Below are positions 1 to 11,231 of a stretch of 64,000 nucleotides of DNA, piece by piece (position 1 is the first letter of the stretch; each line of letters opens with the position of its first letter). The notes under the pieces were generated by a model. The model saw only the letters and a list, made by a program, of their open reading frames with translations. It made no database searches and was not told where the DNA came from. The stretch covers positions 8,986,150 through 9,050,149 of the forward strand of contig BSYO01000008.1 in assembly GCA_033239525.1 (NCBI GenBank), read 5' to 3'. The position numbers and the translations under genes were made by a program. Origin of the DNA: Nepenthes gracilis (lineage: Eukaryota; Streptophyta; Magnoliopsida; Caryophyllales; Nepenthaceae).

Positions 1-974
1 GATGACTAATCACGAGTTACTTGGCTATGTATGATAAAGAATCGTTCTGAATCATATACCATTTGCAGTGAGTTCTATACTAAAAGTAAGATCCAATTCT
101 CTATTTCTATTTGTACTTTATGGAATGACTATAATCATGAATATTTTTCTACTTTTTTATCATTACTATCTAAATATGAGATTCTGCAAGGGTCATCTTA
201 TCCTAATATATCCTAGCAAAATAAAGTGGCTGGAAGGAAGGATGAAACACATGATGGAGATTGCTACAGCTCTTTTATTCCAAATGGGGTCTAATTGCAG
301 TTTTGAAGTGATGCTATGTTGATTGCTTGTTATTAATCGGATACCAGCAGCTGTTCTTTAGAGGGAGATTTCTTATCATGTGTTGCTTTCTAGAAGTTAT
401 TATATTTTCTTTCCATGATGATTTTTAGTTGTGTATGTTATATTTGTAATATTTAGTCTCTGATAATCAAGTTTGATCACAAGTCTACAGTGTATTATTC
501 TTGGATATTCTCATACTTAGAAAATGTATCGGTGCTTTCTCCGGCGTTGTGGCATTTTTTTGGTGTCATCTGATGTCACATTTCATGAATTTATATGTTT
601 TTATCCCAACATATCTTCAGCGATTCCATTGTTGTGTATCTCTTTTTAAGGACAATATTCTTTGTATATAAAAATGTTCATACGTATGTTTGTGGTCATT
701 GTCAAGTGTTTGATTCCTCTCTAGGAGTGGATTTCAAGCAGACCACTATCAAGTTAGTTAATTCGTCTATAGATACCACTATTTTTTTTTTCTCTAAATC
801 GATTCAAATCTTTCGATTGCATTCTAGAAGGGTTATTGTAGTTATGCTCGGTTTTTGTTGTCAGTTATGTAAACTTATGTTGGAGTTTCATCTTCTAAGC
901 GAACTTTTGTGTCTGCTTTGGACTCTAATAGTGGGCTTCGATCTGCATCCAATGCTATTTTTTATCATAATTAG
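1..974. other. Unassigned AT-rich sequence left of the truncated copia element
   Basis: No coding region is supported here. Short ORFs at 31-322 and 595-999 have low-complexity, hydrophobic translations with no family resemblance. The stretch could be an intron of the gene whose last exon is at 7533-8042, into which the copia element inserted, but no splice pair proves this. No LTR resembling the one at 6585-6760 is visible, so the left end of the outer copia element is missing. Confidence 0.4.
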
Positions 975-1508
975 TGATCAGCCATGGCGGAACAGATGAC
1001 TACCCCTGGCGCATAACTACAAATAAGATCTAATCTCTTTGCCTTTGGGGAAGAAACCCGTTGGATGTAAATGGGTTTACAAAATGAAAATGAATAAATT
1101 GGTTAATAGCTTGTTTAATATCTAAAGAATATTCTCAGATATATGAAGTGAACTATTTATACTTTTTCTTCTGTTGCCAAGTTGACTGACGTTAGGTTTC
1201 TCATTTTGTTGGCATGGTGTGTACATCAATTAACCATTAATAATGCCTTCCTTATTGATGATCTTCTGAAGGATGTTTGTTTGGAGCAACCTTGAGGGTT
1301 TGTTGCTTAGTGGGAGCTTGGATTTGTATGTCAATTGAAAGTCTTTGAATGGTTTGAAATAATTCCCATGAGCGTGGTTTGGCTGATTTATTAAAGCTGT
1401 GTTTGAGTTTGGGTTTTCTCATTGGAACAAAAATTATTTTGTATTTTATCGTCATTTGAGTATTAGGTGCATTTTTCTCGGTATATATGTGGATGATATA
1501 GTGATTAT
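975..1508 (+). pseudogene. copia reverse transcriptase, N-terminal half (degenerate)
   Basis: With frame changes the + strand reads as the start of a copia reverse transcriptase: a linker like SLPLGKKPVGCKWVYKMKMN near 1040-1090, AKLTDVRFLILLA near 1180-1215, a remnant of the 'NAFLHGDL.EEVYMEQPPGFV' block near 1238-1305, and YVDDIVI at 1484-1507. This is the polymerase palm domain with the catalytic YVDD pair of Asp. There are many stops and frameshifts. The frame breaks off exactly at the insertion point of the nested element. Confidence 0.85.
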
Positions 1509-1705
1509 TGTCAATTGGTTTGAATACCTTTAATGGATAGTTCCTTCGCATTAATAGAAAGTTGCTTCCTTAATAATAGCTTATTATAATCAATTACCTT
1601 TCTAATTTCCATCATAATTATTATTGATTATAATTAATTATAATAAATCAAAATTATCTAACAAAGAAAAATATATATAATATATTATGTCTTAAACCTG
1701 TTGGA
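1509..1705 (-). repeat. 3' LTR of the nested copia element
   Basis: Aligns over its length with 5474-5669, sharing for example GTTTGAATACC, TAATTATAAT and AAAGAAAAATATATA. A purine-rich tract on the - strand (ATGAGAGGGT, about 1706-1718) abuts its inner end, as expected for a 3' LTR. The inner end is worn (CTGTTGGA for CTATTGACA). Confidence 0.8.
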
Positions 1706-1779
1706 ACCCTCTCATATTGTTGTTGACCAATCAAGAAATATCGATTAGTCAATCATGAATTGACATTGTTGAGATGGAG

Positions 1780-4330
1780 CATTGTAAAAACGTTTGTCAT
1801 TTGAAGATGGGTAAAGAATTTAGAGATGTGAGGAATAGTAATCACATGTTTGTCATGTTTTATGAATATGATGACAATATGCTTTAATTTGCATATGTTC
1901 TCATGAAAGACTGGATTGATAGCAATTTGGATAACATTGTATACTAGCATGAAAGGCGGTAGTAGTAAACTATGGAGTGCCAAGGTCTGCCAACAAGCCC
2001 CTCAACTAGACAATCTTTGAACAAGTTGAGAACATAATGGCACGATATTCAGACTAATTGGAGGATTTTGATACCTAATCTTGTTGTTTACTCTTCGGAA
2101 AAATAAGAACATTACTAATAAATATGCACCAACTAATAATTAAATGATGAGTATTTGCACAACCAACCTATTCAGCGACACTAAATCTCGTTAACTTGAG
2201 AAAATTCTCTGTGGGAAAGAATAATTCTTGATCAGAGGTACCTCTCAAGTAACGAACAATGTGTCTCACTGTTGCCAAGTGTGTATGTCTCGGTGTCTGT
2301 ATAAACTAATTTACCTACTGAACTGCAAAAGTGATATTTGGCCTAGTAATTGTCAACAATTCAAAATTTTTACCAGTTGCTAATGATTAGATGGATCAGA
2401 TAATATGTCTCATTCCTCTTGTTCGAGTTTTAAATTAGCCTCCGCATGTGTAAGAATCGAATTTTCAGCTTGAAGACTAACCGAATTAGTAATTTCTTGT
2501 GTAAAATAGTGCTAGTAGGAGTAAGTTTTACTTCAAGGACATGAAAATATTGTAGCAAACCAAAATATTTAATATGAAAAGAAGCCTTGAGATGCTGTTG
2601 TAGTTGTTCAATCAATTGAGGGCTACATTTAGTTATAACAATGCCATCCACATATAAACGAAGTATAACAATTTCAGCATTGGTCTTTCAAAGAAAAAAA
2701 GAGGATCCAAACTTACTTTGAGTAAAATTGAAATCATAAAGAGTGGTATGAAAATTTCCAAACCATGCTCCTAGGGCTTGTTTTAAGCCATACAAGGAAC
2801 GCTCTAGCCGACAAACCTTAGAGTAGAGTAGTGAGTGAACATGCTTGGAGGAGTCATGTAAATTTTTTCTTTTAGATTTTCATATAATAATGCATTATTA
2901 ATATTCATTTATCGAAAATGCCATCCTTTTGAAGCAGAAATAGCTACAATAGTGTGTGCGGTAGTCATTTTAGCCACTAGCACAGATGTCTTCTTATAAT
3001 AAAGACAATATTCCTATCGATTTTCAAGTGCGACCAATGGTGATTTATAGCTTTCAATAGAACTATTAGACCACAACTTAATGTTATATATCCATTTCTA
3101 TCTAATAGGCTTGACTCTAGAGGGACACTATATGATATCCCAATTATGGTTGTTCTAAAGTGCCTAAAACTCATCTTGCATAGCTTGTTATCAACACTTT
3201 GAGAATAAGATGAATGTATAATAGTAGTATCCTGAGTTGCCAGATAAGCAATTTTAAAAAAGCCATACCCATCGGGAAGACGTGTAATCCAAGTTGATCG
3301 TTGAGGTTTGGGTGCAAGGGAATCTAGTGATGGTTTAGGTTCAGTTTGAGGCAATGGTTTCCGTCTATGATACACAATCCCTTGCTTAAATCGTTCAATA
3401 GGACAAGGTATGTCATCAAAGTTCAGAAGTGAGTAAATTGGAATCATGAATGACCCAAGACCCGAAGTAAGATTGGTTTTCAAATAAAACCACATGATGG
3501 GAAATACAAAACTTATTTGTATTGGCATCATATTGGACAAATCATTTTTCAGTATTACTATATTCAAAAGACACCCACTTGGCAGTTTAAGTGACAAGCT
3601 TGTAATGTTCAATTGGTAGTAAGTTGACGAAGCAAACAAAATCGAATGTATGAAGAGATTGATACCCTAGAGAAGTTCCAAACAAAAGAAAGTATGGAGA
3701 ATCTTGTTGTAAAATTTATGAGGGCAAATGATTGGTCAAATAAATAGTCATAGATAAGATCTCTACTCAGAATTTTGTAGGCATAGATGATTCCATTAAC
3801 AAGGTATGAATAACATGCCAAAGATGACAACTCTTATGTTCTGGGATCCCATTTTATTGTGGAGTGTAAGGGCATAAATGTTAGGAAATATTGTCTTTTG
3901 TATTTAAGTCATTTGAGATATTTTTCCTAGAATCTGAGTGTAAGATTTTTGTACACATCGAGAATTATATTTCAGTACAAGCAACAAAAATTTGAAAGAT
4001 AGAAAGTACCTTATCTTTGGGGTGAATAAGATATATTCAAGTGAAACAACTATAGTTATTAATGAATATCACAAAATACTTGTAATGGGCATGGAAAATG
4101 ATTGGACTCATGCCACATACATTAGTATGAATACTCTCAAAACTTGTGAAAGCGCGATTGCCATGCAAATTATAGGTAAAGCTTTACTTTTACCAAGTTT
4201 AAAAGAAGTACAATCAAATGACATAGCGAATGATGAACATTATCTTTATTGCCCAAATAATCATGTTTCATAAGATGAGTCAAGATGCTAGAATTAGGAT
4301 GTCTCAATCATTTATGCCAAATATTACTAT
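1780..4330 (-). pseudogene. copia pol remnant: integrase, reverse transcriptase, RNase H (nested element)
   Basis: Reading the - strand from 4330 downward: a GAG-pre-integrase block 'WHK.L.HPNSSILTHLMKHD' (4240-4320), integrase remnants (about 3650-4130), a long integrase-RT linker ORF (2977-3639), the RT signature KVCRLERSLYGLKQALGAW (about 2765-2825), a VDGIVIT block in place of YVDD (2630-2651), then HLKASFHIKYFGLLQYFHVL (about 2525-2585). RNase H traces include 'YLRGTSDQELFFP' near 2215-2265. Multiple stops and frameshifts make it non-functional. Confidence 0.85.
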
Positions 4331-4399
4331 TATTAGTAACAATAGTACAAGCTAAAGAAGTAATAGTAGGAATAGGAAATTAAAGATGAAATAGACGTC

Positions 4400-5460
4400 C
4401 CACTTTAGACCCCTTTGCAATCAGCTTTACTTGATCCTATACTAGATAACTATTATGATCAAAATGAATTTTACAATTATCTACCAATTGTCTAATGGAA
4501 ATTAAACTCACAGATAAGTTTGAAGATACAAATGCATTATCAATAGAAGACCCTAGATTTCCAATCGCAATACTGGAAAGAGATCTACAATTATGTACCT
4601 GAATATATTGCTCACCATTATACTTACAAACATGATATAGGCATCTATAATGCCTATCATATGATTTGGGAACGCTGAATCATTCAAGAAGAAGTGAGCA
4701 ATTTTTAGTTACCTTACAGCCCTAGGGAAAAGAATGCTGAATTAATCATTTGTCGTATCATCTTGAGGGTGTGAATAGATGAATAAGAATTAGATGATTG
4801 GTTGTCGATAAAAATGTCCTAGTCACCTACTGAAGTAGACTAGAATGCCCCTTTTTTTGCAATTATTGTTGAATTTTTTATTACAGTTCTTTGTAATATG
4901 CACATACTCCTTACAAATGTCATATTGTGTTTGTAACTTGAACTTCACCTTTCCTTAAGCCACATATGCCAAATCGATAATCTCGAATGGTACTGTCTCT
5001 TGTGTCATGCTAATGCGTGGCCAGATGTTGCTTTTGATGCAGAAATTCCACTATTCATATGTCTAGGGATGGAATAAGATTGCGATTAAAAAAACTCGCT
5101 TGTGTAGTCTCGAATTTCGGTATCAATTTTATCATAAATTGATCACTTAGATTTTTCGCGTGAGCTTCTAGTGCTTAAAGTGCTACCTTAGAGACCTTGG
5201 AATGAACTATTCTAGGATATTTACTTTACAAATCAAGAGACTGAGCATAAAATTATGCAACAGAGAAATTGCCTTATTATGCAACAAATTCCTTAGATTG
5301 AGGAAGAAACACAAGAAGTAAATTTCTCCTAGCAACAAATAAGGATGGATTAAGATAAAATCTTGAAGCAGAACAGGAACCATGAAATATTTAGGACTAA
5401 TCACTGAAGGGAATCAAGACAAGTAGAACGAAGATTCAGAAGCAACGATTCAAAGGTATT
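4400..5460 (-). pseudogene. copia gag/protease remnant (nested element)
   Basis: This stretch lies between the primer-binding site and the pre-integrase block. On the - strand around 4870-4925 it encodes a CCHC zinc-knuckle remnant (ICKEYVHITKNCNKKF, ancestral form C-x2-C-x4-H-x4-C). The rest of gag and the protease active site cannot be read through stops and frameshifts. Confidence 0.65.
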
Positions 5461-5473
5461 AGCTCTAATATCA

Positions 5474-5669
5474 TGATAATTTGTTTGAATACCCTCAATG
5501 GAGAGTTGCTTTTTATTAAATAGAAAATTTACTTGTTAATAACAACATATTACAATCAATCATCTTCTTAATTACATCTTCATTTAATCAAATATAATTA
5601 ATTATAATCAATCAAAATCATTTAATAAAGAAAAATATATACAATGTATATATATTAATTCTATTGACA
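5474..5669 (-). repeat. 5' LTR of the nested copia element, with adjacent tRNA primer-binding site
   Basis: Matches 1509-1705. Immediately inside it, at about 5462-5473 on the - strand, is TGATATTAGAGC, close to the TGGTATCAGAGC initiator-tRNA-Met primer-binding site of plant copia elements. This fixes the orientation. Confidence 0.85.
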
Positions 5670-6565
5670 ATTACAGGTAGTTATAGTATTGACATTATAG
5701 ATTTGAAATTATTCCATCAAAGTAAATTTCAGGCTAAAGATCTCGAGAGTTTGTGTTGTTTTTTTAGTATTGAGATTGCTATATGCCATTGTCATGTCTT
5801 TATTCGCAAAGGGATATATAGTGTATTTATTGTGGAAGATTGGTATGTTAAATTTAAAACCTTATGACTCTCTCATGAATCACATAAGTAACTTATCACC
5901 ATATGATGGGAAAGTCTTTGCTAAACCAGAAAGGTAGTGACGATTAGTTGGTTATCTTATCGTGACTCATCTAGATATTTCCTTTTCAGCTGGTGTTATG
6001 AGCTAGTTTCTGTCTTCTCATGTTTCTTATTGGGAGGTTATGATACATATTATGAGATATCTTAAAAGTATATCAAGACAAGGTTTGCTATATAGTAATC
6101 ATGGCTGTACTCAGGCCGAGGAATTTTTTCTGGAAAATTGGATTGGATCGTCATATGATTGAAAATCTACCATTGGCTATCGTGTTTGTTGGAGGCAGCC
6201 TTATGTTGTGGAAGAGTAAAAAATAGAATATGGTGGTCAGGTCAAGTACAAAATCAAAATATTGTGCATTGATGCGTGTTACCATTGAAGTAATGTAGCT
6301 TTGATACTTGATTATCTTAAGTATAAAATTTTGATGTTCTTAGTTGTGGTATAATAATTAAGCTGCTATTCATATTGTATCAAATCTGTATTTTACGAGC
6401 ACACAAAGTATAATAAGGTAGGTTGTCATTTTGTTTGTAAGAAGTTTTAACATGGTTTAATTCATATTTGTTGTGTGAGTATTGGAGATCATCTTGCTGA
6501 TATTTTCAGAAAATAGGGATTTGAGTTACGTACATTTGTGATAAACTAAACATGATCAATATCTA
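5670..6565 (+). pseudogene. copia reverse transcriptase C-terminal half and RNase H (degenerate)
   Basis: This continues the frame lost at 1508. It opens with a TGSY remnant, then resembles 'FQTKDLGSLRYFLGIEIA' (about 5718-5780) and KYSLDILEDTGML (about 5800-5850). RNase H follows: 'ILRYLKG..GQGLLY', 'DADWAGSS.DRKSTSGYCVFVGG' (about 6120-6200), then 'SWKSKKQ.VVARSSAESEYRA' and 'HLADIFTK' near 6490-6510. The order and spacing are those of a normal copia polyprotein C-terminus. Many stops are present. Confidence 0.85.
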
Positions 6566-6584
6566 TGCTTCAACTTAAGGGAAG

Positions 6585-6760
6585 TTTTAAAATATTTATT
6601 AGAATGTACTCTTAGAATATATTTTAGGATATACTAAAGAATATTTTTTTTGTAAAAGTAGCTAAGTATTTTTTATTCATGTAAATAACCCTAAATATAT
6701 GTGAATAGAACCAATCCAAGTACTATCTTTTCTCATCTCTTCTTATTTTATACTTCTACA
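6585..6760 (+). repeat. 3' LTR of the outer copia element
   Basis: A short (about 176 bp) AT-rich LTR starts directly after the purine-rich tract AACTTAAGGGAAG and ends at ACTTCTACA. The start is degenerate (TTTTAAAATATT instead of a clean TG). No partner LTR remains, so the boundaries are inferred from the polypurine tract and the CA end. Confidence 0.65.
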
Positions 6761-7532
6761 CTCACGATCGTTGTATTTATGCAGGTGTACTCTGCGGAGA
6801 AACTGTTTTTGTGGTGACTCCTTGCCACAGATCATGAAATGTTATCTAAAACCTAAATTTGGCTCCAAGGAAAATCTGTTGTCTTATTTTCGTACTAATT
6901 TAGAAGTAGTTTTTCCTTGACTGCTTTCCTTTGTGGTGTCATCTCTAAGAGGTAGTAGTAGGACCTGAGCTAGTCTCTGTTGGAATACCCAAGCAACTTT
7001 TGAATACGTTTATGCATATCTGACATTTTGTAGAAGCGCTGTTTGTAAGACATGGAATGGATACACTACAGTTGCATATTAGAAGTCGCCACGTTTAGAA
7101 TTGGTTATGCATAGCTGTATATACAAAATGTCTGACTGCTGGATAAAATTATTACTGGAATGAAAATACTGTGATGTTCAAAGATTTGCATGTCGTGAAT
7201 ATTCTTTTCAACCTGTTGTATGGATGTATATAATTTCTCCGTCTGGGTAACTGGGTTCTAGATTTGACCTGCAAGTTGGATCAGGGTAGTCCTGTGATCT
7301 GTGAAGAACTGAACCAGAAGTTTTTGCTATTGCACACTGCCATATGCATTTTAGTTCTTTTATCTACTTATCTGGGATCCATGCTTCTGTTTAACAGAAG
7401 TTACTTAGATAATTCCCTGAATTATTTCTGCATCTATACGTCCCCCTGTTGTTACCAATTCCAAAAAGAAAAAAAGAAAAGAAAGAACCATCCCCTCTGG
7501 TGCTTCTTTGGTGTTACTATTTCAACACTAAG
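6761..7532. other. Non-coding stretch, probably intron, between copia LTR and host exon
   Basis: AT-rich with several ORFs under 112 codons that resemble nothing. It ends in ATTTCAACACTAAG, a plausible 3' splice site just before the exon at 7533. No donor site could be paired with confidence. Confidence 0.4.
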
Positions 7533-8042
7533 GATGAACCTGGGTCTGCGTTGGAGTTTGATGCTTCTCTTTCGTCTTGTATTTCAGCTAGGTCATTGAT
7601 GCCTGTAAATACAACACAGCATTATAGAGGAAATGATATCCTGAAGCACAGCACTATCATATCTGAGGATGAAATGCAAGCACCTGCGACAAATGCTGAT
7701 GTAGATGTCGGTTACTCTGACATTGGTAAAAGTAGCTGCTCAGATTGTATTTCAAGTTCATGTGTTAAAGATGTTTCAGCAGAAGTTCCAAGACCCACTT
7801 TGGGCAACGAACAATATTCTGACAATGAGACCTCAAAGAAATTGCGACTGGATGAAAGCATTCCCATAAATTCCCTGAGCTCTGACAGCATAGAGTCTAC
7901 GATTATGGATTTGGAAGAACTTGTAAACAAGGTCAAGTGGCTTAAACGCATCCTGGAGTTTGGTATCCCTGTACCATCTGTGGGGTCAGCATGGAATTTT
8001 CTGGAATACCTTGGAGTTTCCACCCCACAAAATGAAGATTGA
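7533..8042 (+). CDS. Last coding exon of an unidentified plant nuclear protein (partial)
   Basis: From 7533 (after an AG acceptor) an open frame of 169 codons runs to TGA at 8040-8042. It begins DEPGSALEFDASLSS. A Ser/Asp/Glu-rich, probably disordered stretch follows, then a charged amphipathic segment near the C-terminus (IMDLEELVNKVKWLKRILEF) and a Pro-rich tail ending PQNED. Composition, codon use and the balanced acidic/serine character differ sharply from the surrounding retrotransposon debris, which supports real coding sequence. The - strand ORF over the same bases is a shadow. I do not recognise the family. Upstream exons must lie beyond the copia insertion or outside the window, so it may also be a gene remnant. 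Confidence 0.6.
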   Translation, partial: DEPGSALEFDASLSSCISARSLMPVNTTQHYRGNDILKHSTIISEDEMQAPATNADVDVGYSDIGKSSCSDCISSSCVKDVSAEVPRPTLGNEQYSDNETSKKLRLDESIPINSLSSDSIESTIMDLEELVNKVKWLKRILEFGIPVPSVGSAWNFLEYLGVSTPQNED

Positions 8043-8045
8043 CAT

Positions 8046-9439
8046 GTGAGTTTTCTAGTTGCATTTTCATTTTCTTTCAATTATTTCTGGTGACTTACCA
8101 CCCCATAAAGATCCATGTAATCCCTCTGCTTGAGTGCTTGTCCTATGAAATCATGTACGTACTTCTTTGCTTTTCCACTTGATTTCTTTGAATAGCTTTT
8201 TAAAATAAATTTGCTAAGATGATGGCTAAAATCTGGCTATATGGAAATTAATCTCTCCTCTGATGAAAATTTGACTTTCCACAAATATCTCTTCTCTGAT
8301 GAAAATTTGTCTTTCTGCCACTATTTCTCACATAAACCCTCCCCGGAAATCTCTTTCAATAGCTGCAAGCCTACTGGTGGATCAGAAGCAGTAATAACAC
8401 TTCATACCTCTGACCTAAGAACAAGTTAATTTTATGAATCTGCATCGTATTCTTTGAACAACTACATAATAATCTTTTACGCTTTCATTTACAACATTGC
8501 CTACCCCATCTTAATGTTTTCTGTTCTTAGTGTGCTGGAGTTTATATCCTTCTTTTTCAATCTCTCTTGAATTTTGCATACCCATTTAGTTTGTTGCAAG
8601 CAATTATATACATTTTTTCCTCTGATAATTATATCTACTATCCCCATACTCATTCTAGTAGGGCTCCCTATGTTCTAAGTGGCTAATCTATTCCAGCTCT
8701 TCTCACATAGCTTCTTTACAGGCACCCGTCCAAGAAAGAAAAACAAAAAAAAGAAGGAAAAAAGGGTGTTTTGCTTTGAAGCTACTAATTCATCTGCCCC
8801 ACCCTACCTCTCACCTCGACTCTCTGCATCTTCCCTGGGTAGGGTTGTGGGGGAGGGGATTGAAGGGATGAGATATGTCCTATGGTAGTTTTTAATTCAA
8901 TTGATCTCCTAAATGGTGTGATGCAACTGGCTTTGTGAAAATGACTGTTAATTGAAATAGCTTCCCAAACAGAGGTAGCAGACTGCAGGAGACTTGGTTG
9001 AAATTCTTCTCCCCCAAAATTCAGTGGGGTAAAAAAACTGCCTTATATGATAAGATAGTAATCTAAAACTGTGATATGATAACAAACAGGGTTAACAAGA
9101 TTTTTGAAAAATATCAGAACATAGTATCGATGAGCCCTTGGACATTTCTCAAAACAAATTAGTCCCTTCCTTTCTAGCCAGTCTGCAGCCTGATTGGATT
9201 TCCATATTAACGCTTGGTTTTGATCTCCGCAAATTCCAATTCCCTACCATCATGGGGAACAATCGCTATGAGGTTTCATAATTATTTTGTATGCATGTAA
9301 ACGGATTAAAGCGACTATATCATAAAGTTCAGCAACTTATTATCAATCTTCTTCTACCTCTCAACTGGTTAGTTGATTCAGTTGATTTGACTGTGCATAC
9401 TTGTTTCGTCCTTTGAGATTTTTTATCATACTTTTGCAG
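8046..9439 (+). other. Probable intron in the 3'UTR of the gene ending at 8042
   Basis: A good donor (CAT|GTGAGTTTTC, GT at 8046-8047) lies three bases after the stop codon. A good acceptor (CATACTTTTGCAG) ends at 9439. The 1.39 kb between them is AT-rich with no supported ORF and contains an A/G-rich run at 8733-8768. Splice use is inferred from consensus only. Confidence 0.45.
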
Positions 9440-10018
9440 GAACGTCGTCAGATGCATTGGGGCATGAATGTTTCAACTCTTTGTTCACGGAGAAGTTTGA
9501 ATCAAATCTCGACCGAATAGCTGCTGATTAGTGTGCCCAAATATTAAACCTTGGCAGTGGTGCCTTGTTGCGTCTCATTGTTCTGTTATGTATGAATTAA
9601 TAACTAACAAACTGAAAAACCTGATAGCTAATGGTGTCGGTACCACATACTGTGCCTTGCAAATATTAGATGCATGCCTAGTAGTTGAAGCAGCGGGCAA
9701 TGCTCCCACTCTCCGTGCTCACAGCACCTCAGTGTTGTCACGATTTCTGATATCACAAGGCTTCTTTGGAGGTGCTCAAAGTGCCGTTTGTCAAATGTAT
9801 GTTGCAGGCTTGAAGATGAAGTGCTTAAGCGACGTGAGCCAGTGGACAACTTGGTATGGTGGAAAGATTGCTGTTGCTGGGATTATGCTCGTGTTAGCTT
9901 GAGAACAAAATGGTGAATCAGTGTAATGTATTTGCTATTATGGGATATTACAAATGTCTGCTAACTGACGCTTGCAATGATGTTAAATGGAAGGCCGTGG
10001 CATTTCACAATGTTACGG
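9440..10018 (+). other. Probable 3' exon/UTR, with unrecognised short ORFs
   Basis: Follows the acceptor at 9439. Frames include one ending FESNLDRIAAD* near 9531 and a 123-codon frame at 9531-9902. A second possible acceptor (GTATGTTGCAG, ending about 9809) is followed by a hydrophilic frame with VDNLVWWKDCCCWDYARVSL that stops near 9918. None matches a family I know. A donor-like GGTATGTTTGG at about 10017 suggests splicing may continue. It could be 3'UTR, an alternative last exon, or a separate decayed gene. Confidence 0.35.
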
Positions 10019-10283
10019 TATGTTTGGTTAAAATGGTATATATATTTGTATATATTTATATATTTATATGGCTTATGAATAAGGTGGAAATGATAGAAGT
10101 GGTGAATAATTACTTATATTGTCTGGTATGTTCTAATAATTGTTATATTATCAAATCATAAGGTCTTGATAAGGTAAAAAAAAATAAACCATTTTAAGTC
10201 GATGGTGGCGGTGGTATTGACTGGTTTCAGAAATTTATTTTCTTAGAGGAAAGGAGAATGGCATATGACTTGATAAATTAGCA

Positions 10284-10312
10284 ATATTATTATTATTATT
10301 ATTATTATTATT
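10284..10312. repeat. (ATT)n microsatellite
   Basis: About nine uninterrupted ATT units. Confidence 0.95.
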
Positions 10313-10633
10313 GGTGTAAAGTATGAATTTTTAAAATTATTTTAGTGATATTAAATTTAATTTAATTGATAAAATTTTAAAATTGATTGTGGTATTAGGC
10401 AAGAAATTAAAAGTTGGATAAAAATGGGAGTTAGAATTATGCATTAGCATGCTTTGGACAAAATATTCGTGCCTGAGGTGCACATAAGTAGTGTTCGTGT
10501 GTATTTTAATTAAACACTGGCCTATGATAAACATTTGTGTAGCTGCTCATGTGTAATGTAAAATTTAATTTAATGCTTGAGTCGTTTTATATTGATGTAT
10601 ATGTGTCAATTTTCTTTATAAGTAGACTTCTAA

Positions 10634-10798
10634 TTGATTTTGGCTTATTTTGAGAAAGAAGTGAGAAAGAGAAATGGGAAAGTGAGCAAACGGAAAGGAG
10701 GATGGAGAAGTTGATTTTGACTTGTTTTGAGAAGGGGGTGAGAGAGAAATGGAAAAGTGAGCAAAGGGAAAGAATGGAGAAGTTGAATTTGAGAAGAA
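10634..10798. repeat. Purine-rich imperfect tandem repeat, about 75 bp unit
   Basis: Units begin TTGATTTTGGCTTATTTTGA (10634), TTGATTTTGACTTGTTTTGA (10711) and, truncated, TTGAATTTGAGAAG (10783). Each is followed by a GAGAAA/GGAAA-rich segment including AAAGTGAGCAAA. It is about 2.2 copies, strongly strand-asymmetric (purines on the + strand). Confidence 0.8.
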
Positions 10799-11019
10799 AT
10801 CAAATAAATTTTGAATAAATTTAAATAAAGCTAAGTATATTTAAATTATTTAATATTTTTTTGTCATTTTTTTTTAAATTATTGAACATTATATTATTTA
10901 AGTATTCATGTATTTGATTTTTTTTTTTTTACTCAAACTAATTATATTTTATATATATGTAAATTTATTCTAAGTTTATAAAATTTTAAAAAGCTTATAT
11001 CTTCATTTTAAAAATCAAG

Positions 11020-11231
11020 TGGTCTCTCCAAAAATCTTTCAAATTATCTTCTATGAGCTTAACCAGCTAAGTCAGGGACGCCATCTTAGCTTCCGAAGGC
11101 ACTCCCGTATACACTCTGTCGTCCTTCCCTGGAACACGGAAGGCAATCTCCTACGGGATATTGTATTCCACGTACAATACCTTCACATCGTTTTCTCTCA
11201 GGACGGAGGCGATGTCAGCGACAGAGGCCAT
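11020..11231 (-). pseudogene. 5'-exon fragment of an unidentified plant gene (decayed)
   Basis: From ATG at 11229-11231 on the - strand the frame reads MASVADIASVLRENDVKVLY, then EIAFRVPGKDDRVYTGVPSE, and ends near LIEDNLKDFWRDHL. The frame is kept throughout but broken by two TAG stops, each one C-to-T change from CAG or CGG-type codons. Just upstream is AAAACCCTAGCTCTGATC, typical of plant 5'UTRs. A TTTAAATA box lies near 11315-11325 on that strand. The family is not recognised. It is either a dead gene's first exon or a captured gene fragment. The 3' part runs into AT-rich sequence or an intron. Confidence 0.55.

Larger units (their letters stand above)
1509..5669 (-). mobile_element. Nested Ty1/copia retrotransposon (about 4.16 kb) inserted into the older copia element
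   Basis: Two matching LTRs about 196 bp long bound a decayed - strand gag-pol. The ends are inverted (TGTCAAT at 1509 and ATTGACA at 5669). The flanking 5 bp are ATTAT (1504-1508) and ATTAC (5670-5674), a target duplication with one mismatch. Removing the element restores the copia reverse transcriptase frame of the host element (GTGATTACAGGT). The primer-binding site lies beside the right LTR, so the element reads right to left. Confidence 0.88.
975..6760 (+). mobile_element. 5'-truncated Ty1/copia retrotransposon, split by a nested copia element
   Basis: The + strand carries decayed copia reverse transcriptase and RNase H, then a polypurine tract (6572-6583) and a short 3' LTR. Gag, protease, integrase and the 5' LTR are absent. 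The reading frame is interrupted at 1508 by an inserted element and resumes at 5670. Numerous stops and frameshifts show it is long dead. The left limit is set by the first recognisable reverse transcriptase residues and is approximate. Confidence 0.85.
10019..11000. other. AT-rich intergenic stretch with simple repeats
   Basis: No gene supported. Contains an (ATT)n microsatellite, a purine-rich tandem duplication and long A/T runs. Confidence 0.6.

Noticed and set aside
7264..7599. 111-codon + strand ORF before the host exon
   Set aside because: Runs across the inferred splice acceptor in a different frame, and is hydrophobic and low in complexity.
7712..8080. 122-codon - strand ORF
   Set aside because: Antisense shadow of the better-supported + strand exon 7533-8042.
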